From Isoetes taiwanensis (Eukaryota > Streptophyta > Lycopodiopsida > Isoetales > Isoetaceae), in contig JAJEKV010000238.1 in NCBI GenBank assembly GCA_021234155.1, positions 122,001 to 186,000 on the forward strand: a stretch of DNA of 64,000 nucleotides, given 5' to 3'. A program made the position numbers and the translations under genes. Shown piece by piece: positions 24,287 through 35,509 of the stretch. The notes beneath the pieces are model-generated. The model worked only from the letters and a program-made list of their open reading frames with translations, was not told where the DNA came from and did no database searches. How positions within the stretch are numbered: the stretch's first letter is position 1; every line of letters starts with the position of its first letter.

Positions 24287-24298
24287 GCTCTGATACCA
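24287..24298 (-). other. Primer-binding site for initiator Met-tRNA
   Basis: The plus-strand GCTCTGATACCA is the reverse complement of TGGTATCAGAGC, complementary to the 3' end of plant initiator Met-tRNA. It sits one base inside the LTR at 24,300, on the sense-strand downstream side of the 5' LTR. Continuation of the match on the sense strand ends after AATGTTC. Confidence 0.93.
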
Positions 24299-24299
24299 T

Positions 24300-25953
24300 T
24301 GTGACGCTCCCTGCTAAATATACGGCCACCGCCGTATTTTTCGGCAGAAATCCCCATCCGGTCCATCAACCGCATGGGCCTCAGATCTAACCCGCACTCG
24401 AAGAATCCTAGATGCGGGCGGGGACACGAAAGGTGTCTTATGGCGCCCTTCCCCTATGGGCTCCTAATACGCCGAAGCATAAACAACGCCGAGAAACTAG
24501 CAATAACAATACAACATATACCTACCTGAAGGGTAGTCCATCACATATCCACAACCGCAAAGAAGATAATCCTATGCCATAAAACATAAGAGCTCCTACC
24601 CATGGCTCCGACTCATAAGGAGGATGACCGGACCGGGCTAGGCCTCAAGATAGAGCGAGGCCAATCGAAGTCATAACAATGGCGGGCTGGCTATAGACAA
24701 TGGCTAGGGTTGACCACTCCATCCGCCCCTCCCTGTGCATACTTTTGCGGATGGGCTAAATCAGCTCGCATGACTCTAGCCTTCCGGATCACGCTAATCC
24801 CATGGCATCACCCATCGGGACTACTCCGTGTTGCATCTCCCGGTCCGATGAGGCGGGAAGGGTTGCATCTCCCCTCCCCGGGGTCTAGAGGTGCGTGCAG
24901 GCTAGAGAATCGCGGGCGACACACGATTCGTACCCGACTTGACCCCCAAAACGAGCCAAGCCAACACTTGCGGCTCTCGGAGAGGCAGTGGCAACACCAT
25001 TGCCCCAGGAGGTGTCGGACCCATGCCCGGCCCACACGAAGTGACCGACCATAAGCCTAGCCCACTATGGGATCCCCCGAAGCCCCCACTCGGCAAGGAT
25101 CCTCCCTCCACTTTCCCTCTAGCCCCGTTATGTGGTGCTGAGTCATAACATAGCCCTCGATAGCACGGTGGGCTCCTATGCACAAAGTCGCGCAACTAAT
25201 AGGAACTAAGGGGTCTAATCTAGAAGCATACTACATATGGCTCTAGGTCTCTACCCCCCCTTCCCAATACAAGAGGAGCAAACATGATCAACCATCATCA
25301 CATAATCATCACATCATGAGAATAATCATAAGAAGAACATCTTAACCTAATCATACAAATCTAACTAATAGTTAGGGTTCATTGATTAGGGTTCAAGATG
25401 TTGAATACGGGTTCTAGGATGGCTCTACTCTAGATACAAGATACTAGCATATCTGGAATGCTAATTCCAGATAAGCTATCACAACTACTATCCTACATAC
25501 CTGCTCCTGAAGCTCTCCCTCCGCATCCGTGTGCCTCCATGGTCGACTCACCGAGATGCTGCTCCTACTCCAAGAACAAGTCTACCGCTGGGGGCTGACG
25601 CACCAGCCTATGCCTAACAAGCGATGTTCGAAACGGGGTTTCGAACGAGTAGGTGAGTCTTTGGGTGCTAGGGCTGGAAAGAGGCCTAGGGTTAGGGTTT
25701 CAGCCTATATAAGTTAGGTCCACCTAGGATGCCACGTGGCACCAATCGGGTGAATCCTGTGTGGCGGGTGCCCCCAATAGGTTAAGGCCACGTGGATAAT
25801 GGTCTAACCTATGGTTGGCTAAGTTATGAGAATAACTTGGCCATGCCCCCTAATGCCACAATCTATGGTATACAAGGCTATGAAGATAGACTTGTATAGT
25901 GACGGATCCAGGAATATACGTATTTATGGCGTATATTCCCCTGGACCGTCACA
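24300..25953 (-). repeat. Chromovirus 5' LTR (1,654 bp)
   Basis: This is the partner of 14,355-15,996, ending in CCGTCACA next to the ATGAT duplication. It carries the same telo-box and TATA-like pair (25,692-25,712). Compared with the other LTR it lacks or gains a few bases in CG- and CTG-rich segments. Confidence 0.93.
25692..25712 (-). promoter_or_regulatory. Telo-box and TATA-like motif in the 5' LTR
   Basis: TTAGGGTTT (25,692-25,700) and TATATAA (25,706-25,712) are identical in arrangement to the other LTR. As this is the sense-strand 5' LTR, it is the likely core promoter of the retrotransposon. Confidence 0.45.
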
Positions 25954-25958
25954 ATGAT

Positions 25959-27482
25959 ATCTGCATCATAACTTCTAATTTGAGAGATTGCCCTTCTTTT
26001 TTTTAAAGGGTGGTCAAATAGGTACCAAAGGAGTTGAAGATAGACTGGAAGCAGTCTTCATTCCAATATATGGGACTGAGCTCACTCATGGTGACAGAAG
26101 CTATATGAAACTTTCTGAATTCATTTAGAGGTAAGGTGGCATTCCATTTTAAAAAGGATATTTGAAAAGTATCACATGTTGTGAGGCCAAGCTTAAGTAA
26201 AAAATTTGCAGTCCTGGGGCAACCACATTCCACCAGGATATATGGATAACTTAGCCAATAGATAGAATTTATGACAATGCCTTTGTGGAGCCTTAGGAGA
26301 TGGTCCTAAAGTTTTTCTATTCTCATACCAGTGGAATCGACTTTGGCAACAACAGCAATCTTTGATAAAGAATCAATTTTGGATGCAATCAAAGGAGAGT
26401 TTAAATGAATACCTCTGAAAAGCTGAACATTTGTGGGGGCTCTTGATTGTTGGAGCTCAAAATCTGAAGCAAATTGCTCGTCTGAAGTGTATGGTTGGGT
26501 TGGTCTCGGAAAGAGAGGAATTGTACTCCAGAAGCATCCAATCTTGGCAAAGTAAGAGTTCCCCTTGGGTCCAGAGAGAGCGTATCACAATTAGGAGCAA
26601 ATGGGCTGAAGTGATGCATATCTTTTGACAGAGGATCCTGGTTAGCAAAATCCCCAAATTTGATAAATTTTGAAGGATCAAGGTGGAATGCACTTAACTG
26701 AGTGAGAAGAGAGTCCCTTTGAGCAGCCGGAAAGAGCATAAAACTATGAAGGAGTGAAAGAGAATTTGAATCTAGGGCTGACGGGCATTGCAAAAGTTTT
26801 TTATTTTTTGGGGGAAAATACACCATTAATGCAGAGCAAGTAAAGAAAGGCTATCAGAACCAAGAGAGCGGAAGGAATGGAAAAATAGGATAGGAAGTGG
26901 AGAAAAACAGAGAGCAACTTGGAAGAAAGATCTATCTAAGAACTTTGAGGGATAGGAAAACCAAATTTATGCCTGAAAGTATGAATAATCATTCTGAGTA
27001 GATTTTAACCGAAATTTTCCTTTCTGACCACCCACAAAATACCTGAAAGGTTGCTGTCGCCGAAATGTTCTTTTTGCCTGTGAATTCTAGCACCCAAGCT
27101 TCAATGATTTCGGCTTCAAATCCTTCTGAGGATGGTATAATTGAGAATTATGGGTTGAAAAGTGTGTCTGGGAAGAATTCTTTGCGAAGAAAAACCGTCC
27201 CCATTTGGGAGGATGATCCACGAGAGAAAACCACAAGGGAAATTCTTTGATCCCGCTTGAGCGTTGAAAAATTTAGTATCCATGCATAGAGAAAATAATA
27301 AGGAGATCGAATTTTGCAGGGCCTCTACAGGGCCAGCAAGTTGTAGGGAGTAATTCGGATCAGAAGGGGAATTCTCTGATGGATTGGATCAAGAACGAGT
27401 TTGAATCGAAAAAGATAAGGAAATCAAGAAAAATGGCGCTGGTTGGTGACGTGGCCATCAACATGCCTTCCCTTTCCCTTTC
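25959..27482 (-). pseudogene. LINE1 ORF1 region and 5' end, unit 1
   Basis: The region upstream of the endonuclease in LINE1 contains minus-strand frames at 26,003-26,233 ('ANFLLKLGLTTCDTFQISFL') and 26,401-26,826 ('LLHSFMLFPAAQRDSLLTQL'). ORF1 proteins of plant L1 elements bind RNA, but no zinc knuckle is visible and I name it from position. The segment 27,170-27,265 differs from its twin at 54,080-54,165 almost entirely at CTG/CAG-containing sites. Confidence 0.55.
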
Positions 27483-28161
27483 CCATTGTCCTTTCCATTA
27501 ACCATCTTGAACTGCATATAAACGACTTACAAGTAAACAAGATATCTCGATGCACATTACCCAACAGAAAATAAATAACTAAAACACTATTGGAAAAGGT
27601 TACTAGTTAACATAGACAACTTTATAAATAAGTAAAATTATAAGGAAAGCAATTTCAACAAAAAGTTTTTCCAAAGTACAATATAATAAAAGAAAATTAT
27701 AACCGACCTTGGTAGAGCTTGTTTAGGCAATGAAAAGGATGGAGGGGCCTTAAAGGTCTGCAACATAAACATAGTATCAGTCAACAACACAACATATTTC
27801 CACAGTTGTAAGCAAATGGCAGCCATTGCATCAAAATGAATTAAGTTATTCGCCATAACATGGAAAAGTCGAGGACGTGATAAGATAACTAAAGCGCAGT
27901 GCCCCGTTACAATATCATGCATTAATCCAAAAATCCTGCTGCACAGCTCCTTTTATTTTCCAAAAACGTATTCACAAGTTAATAACTCGCTACACAATTG
28001 TAATTTTCGCCTTTAAAAAAGCAACTGAACTACTTCTCGTTATGGTACAATCAACAGAAAAGGCTCATTCTAGCTGATCTGTCGTTTTAAGACATCCTAT
28101 ACACAACTCAACTTATTCCAAAGAATTTACCGCAAGAATATGCACAAAACTTTCTGCGGTC
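27483..28161. other. 5' codons of the TNPA-like gene and upstream non-coding sequence, unit 1
   Basis: The ATG of the minus-strand TNPA-like gene is at 27,503-27,505, separated from the rest of its exon by LINE1. The sequence upstream is AT-rich with no further gene recognised. It probably held the gene's promoter. Confidence 0.45.
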
Positions 28162-28695
28162 TCATATGCCCTCATGCAAACATGTGTTTTCCAAGCAATC
28201 TGTATAGGCATTTCTCAAAAACTTAAGCAAATCCCCAGCCTTTTGCTTGGTTCTTGGATTGTATCCAATTTGCAAGAAGAAGAAGAGTTTCGCAAATATG
28301 CCGGCTTCTATCATTCTCTTCTTGATACCATCATCTGGTGAATACTTGCATAGAGCCCATAATGTCCCAATAGCATACTCTGTTGCAGTGTTAGAAACCT
28401 TGAACAATTTCTTGATGATGGCAGGAATGGTCAGAGCATGATCACACACTGCTGCTCTGCCCTCAGCGCACCCACAAATGCATTCTAGCAAAGCAACAAG
28501 GGAGATTCTTGGAATGGGGCCAGAGGTTCTTGAGTCAGAGGTTCTTGGAATGGGAGTTTTTTGTGATGTTTCAAAACTCTGGCCAATTCTACCCCCATTG
28601 CAGAATCTACCAAGGATTTGAAGAGGCTTCTCATAAATCATGTGGTTGCTCGAGCTGCTGCCTACAGGAAAGCAACACAGCTCTGAAGAGCTCAC
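28162..28695 (-). pseudogene. Captured U-box/ARM E3 ligase C-terminal fragment, unit 1
   Basis: A 177-codon open frame ends at the stop at 28,162. Its last 110 codons read like the C-terminal ARM repeats of plant U-box ubiquitin ligases: 'CGCAEGRAAVCDHAL', 'TEYAIGTLWALCKYSPDDG', then 'NPRTKQKAGDLLKFL'. In the family these helices bind substrates or receptor kinases. There is no U-box here. The first 65 codons are not recognised. The fragment lies inside the CACTA element and so is probably a captured host exon. It keeps an open frame in this copy, while the unit 2 copy is broken near 55,275 at a CTG/CAG-rich site. Confidence 0.7.
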
Positions 28696-29768
28696 GGATC
28701 AGCATGCAATCGATTGAAGAGTTTGCTCATGAAATCAGGATGCGAGATGTGGGTTTTGGGACTCCGATGCAAAGAGCAGTATGACCAATTGGTCTGAAGA
28801 CCGAGGTACTGGTTTTAGAGGGCACAACAGGAGCGCCAGAATTCTTAGATCGAGCCCTTCTGGTCATGGTAACCTGTTGAAAAACCTTATTCGAAAGAAT
28901 CCTGTCTGGGAAATTGCAGTATGCAGATTGAGCTATTCAGGCAGGCTAGAAAACGAGCTATTGGCGCATCTGTGTCCTGCTAAGCCTTTGCTGCCGACTT
29001 ATAAAATGACGAAGCCGAAACTATAAGGTGAATAGATTGGATGGATTCTTCAGCGGACTACACAACACAGACTATCGAAGAAATAGAAAAGGCCCCTGAA
29101 TGTCCTGCTACTGCAGACACTAAAACTTTAAATAAAGGACCAAAGAAGAATGGAACATTGCTACGAATCTGGGCAGTCAAAGCATGCCTTCAGCCTGTAC
29201 CACAAAATGCAGGATTTGGCCCATCTTTTTTGCAAAAATGAGTTAGAATCTGGCCATGAATTAGAAGACTTACAGTGTTTTAAACAGATGGAACAAGAAG
29301 TTCGTCCTGATGCGTCCTGCTGCGTCCTGTTGCAGGTACAAGAAGATTGTATTGCCCGGTTGGCTGCACCGTTGTAGAAAAAAATTGCCAAAAAAGGAAA
29401 CCAAATGCCGTTTGACACCTACCTCTTCTGCCGAAAACAATTCTTCTTTGCCAACAAGGCTTCTATCCGGAGGCGGGAGGCGGCATTCCTTTCCTTGTTT
29501 CTTTCTCAGGAGAGAGAGGTGCTAAAGATTTTTTTTCTTGATTTTTGTTGTTAGGTGGCGTTGTTTGAGTTATTTAGGTGGGAACAAAAAGACTCAAATT
29601 CATGTGACAAAATGTGACGAAAATATAGTCACATATTTTTGTCATCAAGACCATTTCACCTTTGTAAAGTGGTTTTGTAGGAAATAAAAATACATCCACT
29701 ATAGTTTTTACTAGTTCTAACTAGCATGCATGTACACATTTGACTAAACAACATCATAATACATACTG
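28696..29768. other. Unrecognised internal CACTA sequence, unit 1
   Basis: Short frames on both strands (for example plus 29,041-29,241 and 29,150-29,377) have some protein-like character but no recognised family. The stretch 29,605-29,650 has TGTGACAAAATGTGACG and its near complement ATTTTTGTCAT, an internal echo of the subterminal motif. Captured sequence of unknown origin is possible. Confidence 0.35.
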
Positions 29769-29937
29769 AAAGGCAAGTTGGGCCAACATGGGATGTTAAA
29801 TCTTGTTTCAAAGGTCCTCCGTTCCGAAACTCATTGCTTGGGGTTATAATCCAAAATCCAATCAATGGGTCAAAGCTAATCCATCCATATACCCGGTTGT
29901 CCGTATTGTCGCATGAGTATTGATATTTATCATCCAC
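29769..29937 (-). pseudogene. Captured rhamnogalacturonate lyase exon, unit 1
   Basis: A 169-bp minus-strand block encodes 'VDDKYQYSCDNTDN', 'GFWIITPSNEFR' and 'KQDLTSHVGPT'. These motifs belong to plant rhamnogalacturonate lyase (RhgB family), which cleaves pectin RG-I in the wall. A TTTAG acceptor precedes the block and a GTATGT donor follows, so it looks like one complete internal exon with pieces of its introns. Such a fragment has no enzymatic function. It is a typical product of host-gene capture by a CACTA element. Confidence 0.8.
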
Positions 29938-30441
29938 CTAAACATGTGCTTATATCAGACACTTGATGTGTATCATAATGTGGTTAGAAAATACCATATG
30001 CAAGGAAACCAGAACGTCCCATGGTTGATAATTTATCGTTGAAGACACATCTTGTTTGTCTATCCTTTCTATATGATAATTTTTTCAAACTCTCATTCCA
30101 AATACAGTCTAAGTTTAGCAAATATTATATTTTAGGCACTTGGTTGTGTACGGCCTAGTCTTGTATTTTAAATTACATTTGACTATACTATTAGGATTGG
30201 CATCCATAGTTTGGATGCATTCATTTTAGGCAGGTGTGGGAGAACTAAAACTCATCTACATTTAGTGAAAATTGTGAGGAAAGTTTTGTCACACATTCTT
30301 GTCATAAACTTGTAATTGAAGTTTCTACTACATAAATTTCTCGGTTTTTTTTTTCCTAGGACATTGTTATAGAATCTTAAAAATTGTTATTAGCACATGC
30401 AGCTATACTTAAGGGGATGCTATTGCTAACTTCTTTAATTT
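29938..30441. other. Non-coding sequence upstream of the SET gene, unit 1
   Basis: AT-rich, with a TTTTGTCACACATTCTTGTCAT segment near 30,285-30,305 that repeats the subterminal pentamer. It lies directly upstream of the SET gene's ATG and probably includes its promoter. No clear TATA box can be singled out. Confidence 0.4.
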
Positions 30442-31662
30442 ATGAAGATGGCTTCTTCCTCAAGTGGAAAGACAAGCACTGCATCATCAAGCGAGTCAAG
30501 TGAGCCAAGTGCAGGGCCCTCAAGAAAAAATAGGATACGTCGTACTCGTCAAAAACAACGGTTAATTTAATTTTGTAATATTCTTATTTCCAGTACAACT
30601 ACACCTTTTACAATTGCAATATTGGTTAAATGCAGGATGGACTCTTCTTCTTCGCATTCTAGTAGAGGTGCGCGATCAGATAATGCAAGAGTCGATCCCG
30701 TCCAAAGTCTATATCAATCTAAATGGCCTTGTTGGTGCTTGAAGTGTCGTGGTACGAGAAAACTAGAGTACAGTGTCAGAGAAGATCATAAAATAAGATT
30801 TGGATGGTGTGCAGATGCACCTCCTCCTGATTATTCTGAAAGACGGATGTGTCGAAAGGCCGATGAGGTACGTCTATAAAGTTTTTCTCTATCTTTGATT
30901 TTGGCAACATTAGAATTTGGATAATCTTGCCAATCTTGCAGTATATAAGGGGCTTGCAACATAACTCACCAATTGCACCCGAGGATCAAATAGGATTTCC
31001 ATCCACATCCTCATCTACACCACCTAGAATTCGGCTTCGTAGATGTCGTGAACAAGGTTCAAGTACCTCTTCCAGTGATGCAAAAGAAATGGTAGTAGAC
31101 AGTAAACAAGTAAGAGGACGTACAAGGGGGGAGTCTGCAACACTTTCAATTAAGGCCTGGTTTAGCACATATTCTCTTTTACATGTTAATGAGACTGATG
31201 GGGATTATCATACTCATATGCTTGATAGTCTTAAAAATGCAATTGTTCCATTTGATCGTAGGACATTTGGTTGTTGGGAAGGACAGCTTCTACCAATGTT
31301 GGAGGAGTTCATCTATTGGGGACGTCGATATATGATTGCACCATCTAGAAAGATTCCCGAGGCAGGAAGAAGCTTATATATCTTAGAAAGTGTATCTGGT
31401 AGTCTTGAAAATCCAACAACTTTGATGGCATATGGAGGACCCACATATAGTTGGGGTGTTTGGATAAGATTGGCATCGTTCATGCCTAGCATGTCTATGT
31501 ATGGTCTAGTAATGAATTGGTGCAGACTGAATAAGCAAAAGGAAGATGGAGAAGATGTGTCGATAGCTGACAAGATTTATATCGATGGTCGTCCTAGCGT
31601 TCATGGAAATATTGCTGGTCTTATTACAGCTCACATGGTCATTTAGAGTTGTCAAATGCTAT
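30442..31662 (+). pseudogene. CACTA-borne SET-domain gene, N-terminal part, unit 1 to unit 2 junction
   Basis: Three exons fit splice signals and phase: 30,442-30,560 (donor GTTAAT), 30,636-30,867 (acceptor TGCAG, donor GTACGT) and 30,942 onward (acceptor TTGCAG). The product begins with a serine-rich tail, has a Cys pair 'WPCWCLKC' in exon 2, then the SET region with 'YGGPTYSW' and 'IYIDGRPSVHGNIAGLI'. A 1-bp deletion right after GLI, shared with the other copies, shifts the frame before 'SSHGHLELSNA'. The gene is then cut at 31,662 by the duplication junction and lacks the SET C-terminus. Full discussion is at 57,340-58,774. Confidence 0.75.
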
Positions 31663-31772
31663 CAAAGATCATAGAGCTTGCTTTTGTGGAGATACCAATT
31701 TCTTTCAATTCTTAATGTATGTATGTATATGTTTAAAAGGGGTTTAAATTCCTTTCCTTTCTGTTTTTAAAG

Positions 31773-33720
31773 GTCTGCCAAACAGAGCAGAGCTATTAAA
31801 TCACATTAGCATCCAGTGGCAGCCTGATGCCACTTATTTTGTTGGATTCAAGATTTCCATTTCTTAAATAAGTCTAAGCACTTAAGCATCTAAGGTCATT
31901 CTCAGATCAGAAAAGCTATTACAGTATTCCTGGGAAGGCAGATAGATGCTATTTAATCAGAACAGATTTCTCTATGGCAAGTATGATGGAAAGAACAATC
32001 TTCCTGCATTTGATATTTATTTAAATGCAACACTTTGGGCCAGTATACAAGTTGATGATGCATTTGGGGAGCATTTTGAAGAAATGATTGTGCTTTTAAT
32101 AGGTTCAGTTTTAGACGTTTATCTCAAGGGAAGCATTAAATAGAATAGAATAGTTTTTTTAATGTCCACGGAGACCAATAGGTCATGGGACCCATACAAT
32201 GGGCTAGTACAATCATTACTACTAGGATTAAAAAACCCCTGCCTCGAAAGGTTTTCAAGGGAAAAACCTTTGCAAAGAATGATGATACTAGACAAGCAGA
32301 GATAATGACTACTGAGGGCTCAGTAATTGCCGACGTTTATCTAGAACCTCAAGTATGTATAATGCCAAGTCATGCACAGATGGTGCTCTGAGAAGTTGTG
32401 GAAGCGTGGAATGGAATGCTAAGGTCAAAAAATGATTCCGGACTATCTCAAAAGCGGGGCAACTCGAAGAGTATGGCTTTCATCTTCAATAACAGAATCG
32501 GGCAACAGGCACATAGTCTCGCTTCGCGGCAATTGCGGCCGCTCCCATCTACTGTCTCAATCCGTAGACTGTGGGACCCCGATGCGAATTGATGCAATAG
32601 CTACAAGCTTGTTCCGACAATGAAGCAAGCAAATAAGCTTGGGGCCCCGGTGCCAAGGTGGGATTTATGTGTGCATGATAATGACCCGGTTTTCACTTGG
32701 GCCAAAAGTAAGCAAGCGCCCCATATCTTTTGAGAAAAACGACCATTGAGATATTGTTGCAAAAGCTCAGGATCAGAACTGGCAAGCATCAGGCAGTGCT
32801 CTGGTTGCACAGCCCAACGGGCAAACCATGTAGTGCAATGCTCTTTCCAACATCGTTTCAAACGCTGAGGAGATTCAGCCATGGCAAGTGCAAGAACAGG
32901 ATACCTAACATCATCCATGTGGTGCACCTTGCAGATATAATGGAGATGGCGCTTCATGGCAGAATATTGAAGAGGCCAAAAACCTGTCTCTTGTAAAAGA
33001 ATAGCATAGGGTATGCCATTCGTGTCATCCTTGGAAACAAGATTACACCTTGGAATGATGTATCATACATCATACGAGCATTATACCCACCTTAAATATT
33101 CATTACGGATAAATTTTGGCATGCGCTATCGTCAGATGATGTCAGCTATGGGATAGTTTTGTAATAATTATTTAAAAATTGGCATTGAACTCGAAATGTT
33201 ATATTGTGATTACTTATTTTTCTTGGTTGTCTACATTTTGAAAGGTAGATATCCAGATGATGATGTTGAACTTTTATGGAAATCTGATCTTAGAAAGCCA
33301 TATCATCTAGCCAATGAAGCAGATGGCATGCAAAGATACAACACAACTATGAAGATGAAAATAACAGTGTCCAAGATATGCTGCCTATAAAAGTCATGCA
33401 AACTGTTGTAGTTGGAACATAAGGAAATATCACATATCATTATAACTTGGATGGGTTTCCAGCAAATTCATATGCTCAATGCATGTTGTAGAATATTCCA
33501 CTTGACATTAAATAGAACAATGGTGCATATCAACTACCCCCTAGGAATGTGGATAAACAATTAAGATTTCATTTCCTCTATTATATTAGAAATTGGATTT
33601 GTCCTATAGGGAATGATGCATCTTCATCTAGAGGACAATGCGAAAGGGATGTAAACACACCAAAACCAAACCAAAACCCATATGCATTTAATTGTCCTAT
33701 TCAATTGCCTTGGATCTGCC
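31773..33720 (+). pseudogene. Malectin-like receptor kinase pseudogene, unit 2
   Basis: This is the second copy of the pseudogene at 716-2,640, with the same block order. 'GKYDGKNNLPAFDIYL' lies at about 31,964-32,020, 'RYPDDDVELLW' at about 33,245-33,280, and the block from 'VSKIC' through the YNLDGFPANSYA-like segment at about 33,365-33,480. Frames differ from the first copy between 32,370 and 32,960, where CTG/CAG-type differences cluster. No kinase or membrane part is present. Confidence 0.6.
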
Positions 33721-35492
33721 TAGCTTGGATCTAAGCATTAGACAAGGGTTCAAGTCCTACTGGATACACAATAACCTTAGCCCATCAATGTTGGATCTAA
33801 GCATTAGTTGAGGGTTCAAGTCCTATTGGATACACACTAACCTTGGATACACAATAACCTTAGCCCATCAACGACGGGCTTGGTTTGTTGTTATAATATG
33901 TAAGATAGCATTGGAACAGACAAAATGCTAAGACATCATATTTACACTAGAAAAAGTGCCCAGTGTTTTTGGGCACAGTTTCTATTTTAAAAGAGGGATA
34001 TCAATCCCTGGGGGATCCACCTTGCTTATAGGGATATGCCACCTGCGTGCATAGGGTAGCCGAAAAACCCCTAGTATACGTGTATCTGATAGGCAAATTT
34101 GACCCCTTTCCGTATGGTTTAGAAGACCATCCCAAAACCCCTATGACCCCTAGTATACATACGGAAAAGGGTAAAAAATCGACCCCTCCCATTGATGCAC
34201 GTGGTTTTGATAGGTTCCACAAGGTGGCGCCCCTTTGTATCAATCACATGTTACCAACTCTTATAATTTTAAACTCTAAATGGTGGAAGCCTTATAATTT
34301 TAAAACATTAAAGGTATAAAAGTGCAAAAACTATTTGAAAGTCCCTTACTCCGCAACTTCACTTCGAAAATTCACAGTGGTTTAAACCTTTGTATCTATT
34401 GCGTGCTTAGAAAAGGTAGTCAAATGTCTAAAACCATCTATATGTGTTATGAAAACAATTCACAAGAGAAACAAAAACGTGGAGATTTGGTAATGTTACA
34501 AAGCATCAAACAAGAAATATAACAAATTGTAAATCTATCATATTCTAAACGTTGTCTCATATGTTTCACAAAGGGTTAACATCATCGTATGCTTATATCC
34601 ATGCATCCTATAAGGCACCATTGTGAGTTTCTTATATAACAACTAATTATAACATCTAAATTGAATTTCCAGCACTGCGCTTCGTTCTAATATGAGATCC
34701 ATTTGAGGCCCAATACGACACATAAGAACCTCAGGGCAACAAAAAATAGCCGATTTCTTTTACGTTTTAACAGAATAGGGCTCGCTCTTGACGTTCTAGA
34801 GCTCTTAAGACATTTATCACAATTACATTCATCGGTTCCATCTATGCTTCCTTTAGTTCATCATGCTTTAGGTTCATAGATAAACCGATCACATAATATC
34901 CCCATATTAACTAAACAACCTTATCCATTTTGTTTGTATAGCAATAAAAGCCTGACCAGGCCTGAAATAACACTCTTAATTCAAACTTATTATAACTATA
35001 GCATGTGCTCTTCGATGATGATGTGTTCTTAGAGTGTTGCATAATTCATGTAACTTTGGACATGACGCAACAGCCCTAACAACAACTGCCCTAAAATCTA
35101 TGAAAGACGAGCACAACTTCCTCTTCAATCCAACTCTAAATTTAGGTTATTCCCTTCTACAAGTACCACATAAAAGTAACAATGAAAGAATCTCGGTCAA
35201 TACACGACGTTACAAGGCACAAGTCTTCATCTAGACATTTCATCTTAACTAGGCACAAAAGCATACTCTCGGCCTCCAATACATTGATGTACATGGAACA
35301 CTCATCATGGTGCATGTACAATGTAACAAGACATGGGTATTCAAATTTAATAATTTGACTACATAGTCAAGGCCTTCAATGCCCCAAAGTTAATGCATGT
35401 ATTGGACAATATCATTTTAGTATCCACCCTTATATTTATAAAATAGGAACCCAGAGGACACCTAGAAGAAGAAATAAGTAATTATTCAAATG
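33721..35492. other. Non-coding flank, unit 2
   Basis: No gene recognised. Compared with unit 1 it has an additional tandem copy of about 70 bp near 33,735-33,850, so the tRNA-B-box-like GGTTCAAGTCC occurs twice. The hairpin 'gtgccca...tgggcac' is at about 33,957-33,977. Confidence 0.55.
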
Positions 35493-35509
35493 CAACAAGA
35501 GGCAATATC

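Larger units (their letters stand above)
14355..25953 (-). mobile_element. Ty3/Gypsy chromovirus-type LTR retrotransposon (11.6 kb), nested in LINE1
   Basis: TG...CA-bounded LTRs flank a degenerate gag-pol interior, and ATGAT is duplicated at 14,350-14,354 and 25,954-25,958. The empty site is visible in the unit 2 LINE1 near 52,850. The primer site and polypurine tract put the sense strand on minus, with the 5' LTR at 24,300-25,953. Domain order in that sense is a charged gag-like region, reverse transcriptase, integrase and chromodomain-like tail, which is Gypsy order. No RNase H is recognisable between reverse transcriptase and integrase, and every domain carries stops. The LTRs are still very similar, suggesting a young insertion of a protein-defective element. 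Confidence 0.93.
9784..27482 (-). mobile_element. LINE1: full-length L1-like retrotransposon, unit 1, split by a chromovirus
   Basis: The minus-strand LINE has its poly(A) end (plus-strand poly-T) at about 9,784-9,808 and its 5' end at 27,482. It is flanked by CCATTGTCCTTT at 9,772-9,783 and 27,483-27,494. The chromovirus at 14,355-25,953 interrupts the endonuclease region of ORF2. Without that insertion it is about 6.1 kb, like the copy at 48,276-54,376. In gene order it has an ORF1 region, ORF2 (endonuclease, reverse transcriptase, zf-RVT) and an additional 3' reading frame. Confidence 0.92.
606..31662. repeat. Tandem segmental duplication, unit 1 (31.1 kb)
   Basis: The unit starts in receptor-kinase flank and ends inside the SET gene of the CACTA element, then joins directly to the start of unit 2. 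It aligns collinearly with 31,663-58,563. Without the 11.6-kb chromovirus and its 5-bp duplication it measures about 19.45 kb. Unit 2 measures about 19.45 kb once its 6.0-kb internal duplication and 1.45-kb retroposon are removed. The agreement supports one ancestral duplication event. Confidence 0.9.
7296..31662 (+). mobile_element. CACTA (En/Spm-type) transposon, left part only, unit 1
   Basis: It starts with CACTACAAGAGAA preceded by AGT, identical to the ends at 38,419 and 44,439. It contains the subterminal repeats, the TNPA-like gene, LINE1 with the nested chromovirus, the captured gene fragments and the first part of the SET gene. It stops at the duplication junction inside the SET gene, so it lacks the transposase and right terminus. 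It cannot transpose on its own, and without a right end it cannot be mobilised in trans as a normal element. Confidence 0.9.

Noticed and set aside
29150-29377. PPR-like fragment ('SLYHKMQDLAHLF')
   Set aside because: One weak motif-like string without the 35-residue periodicity.
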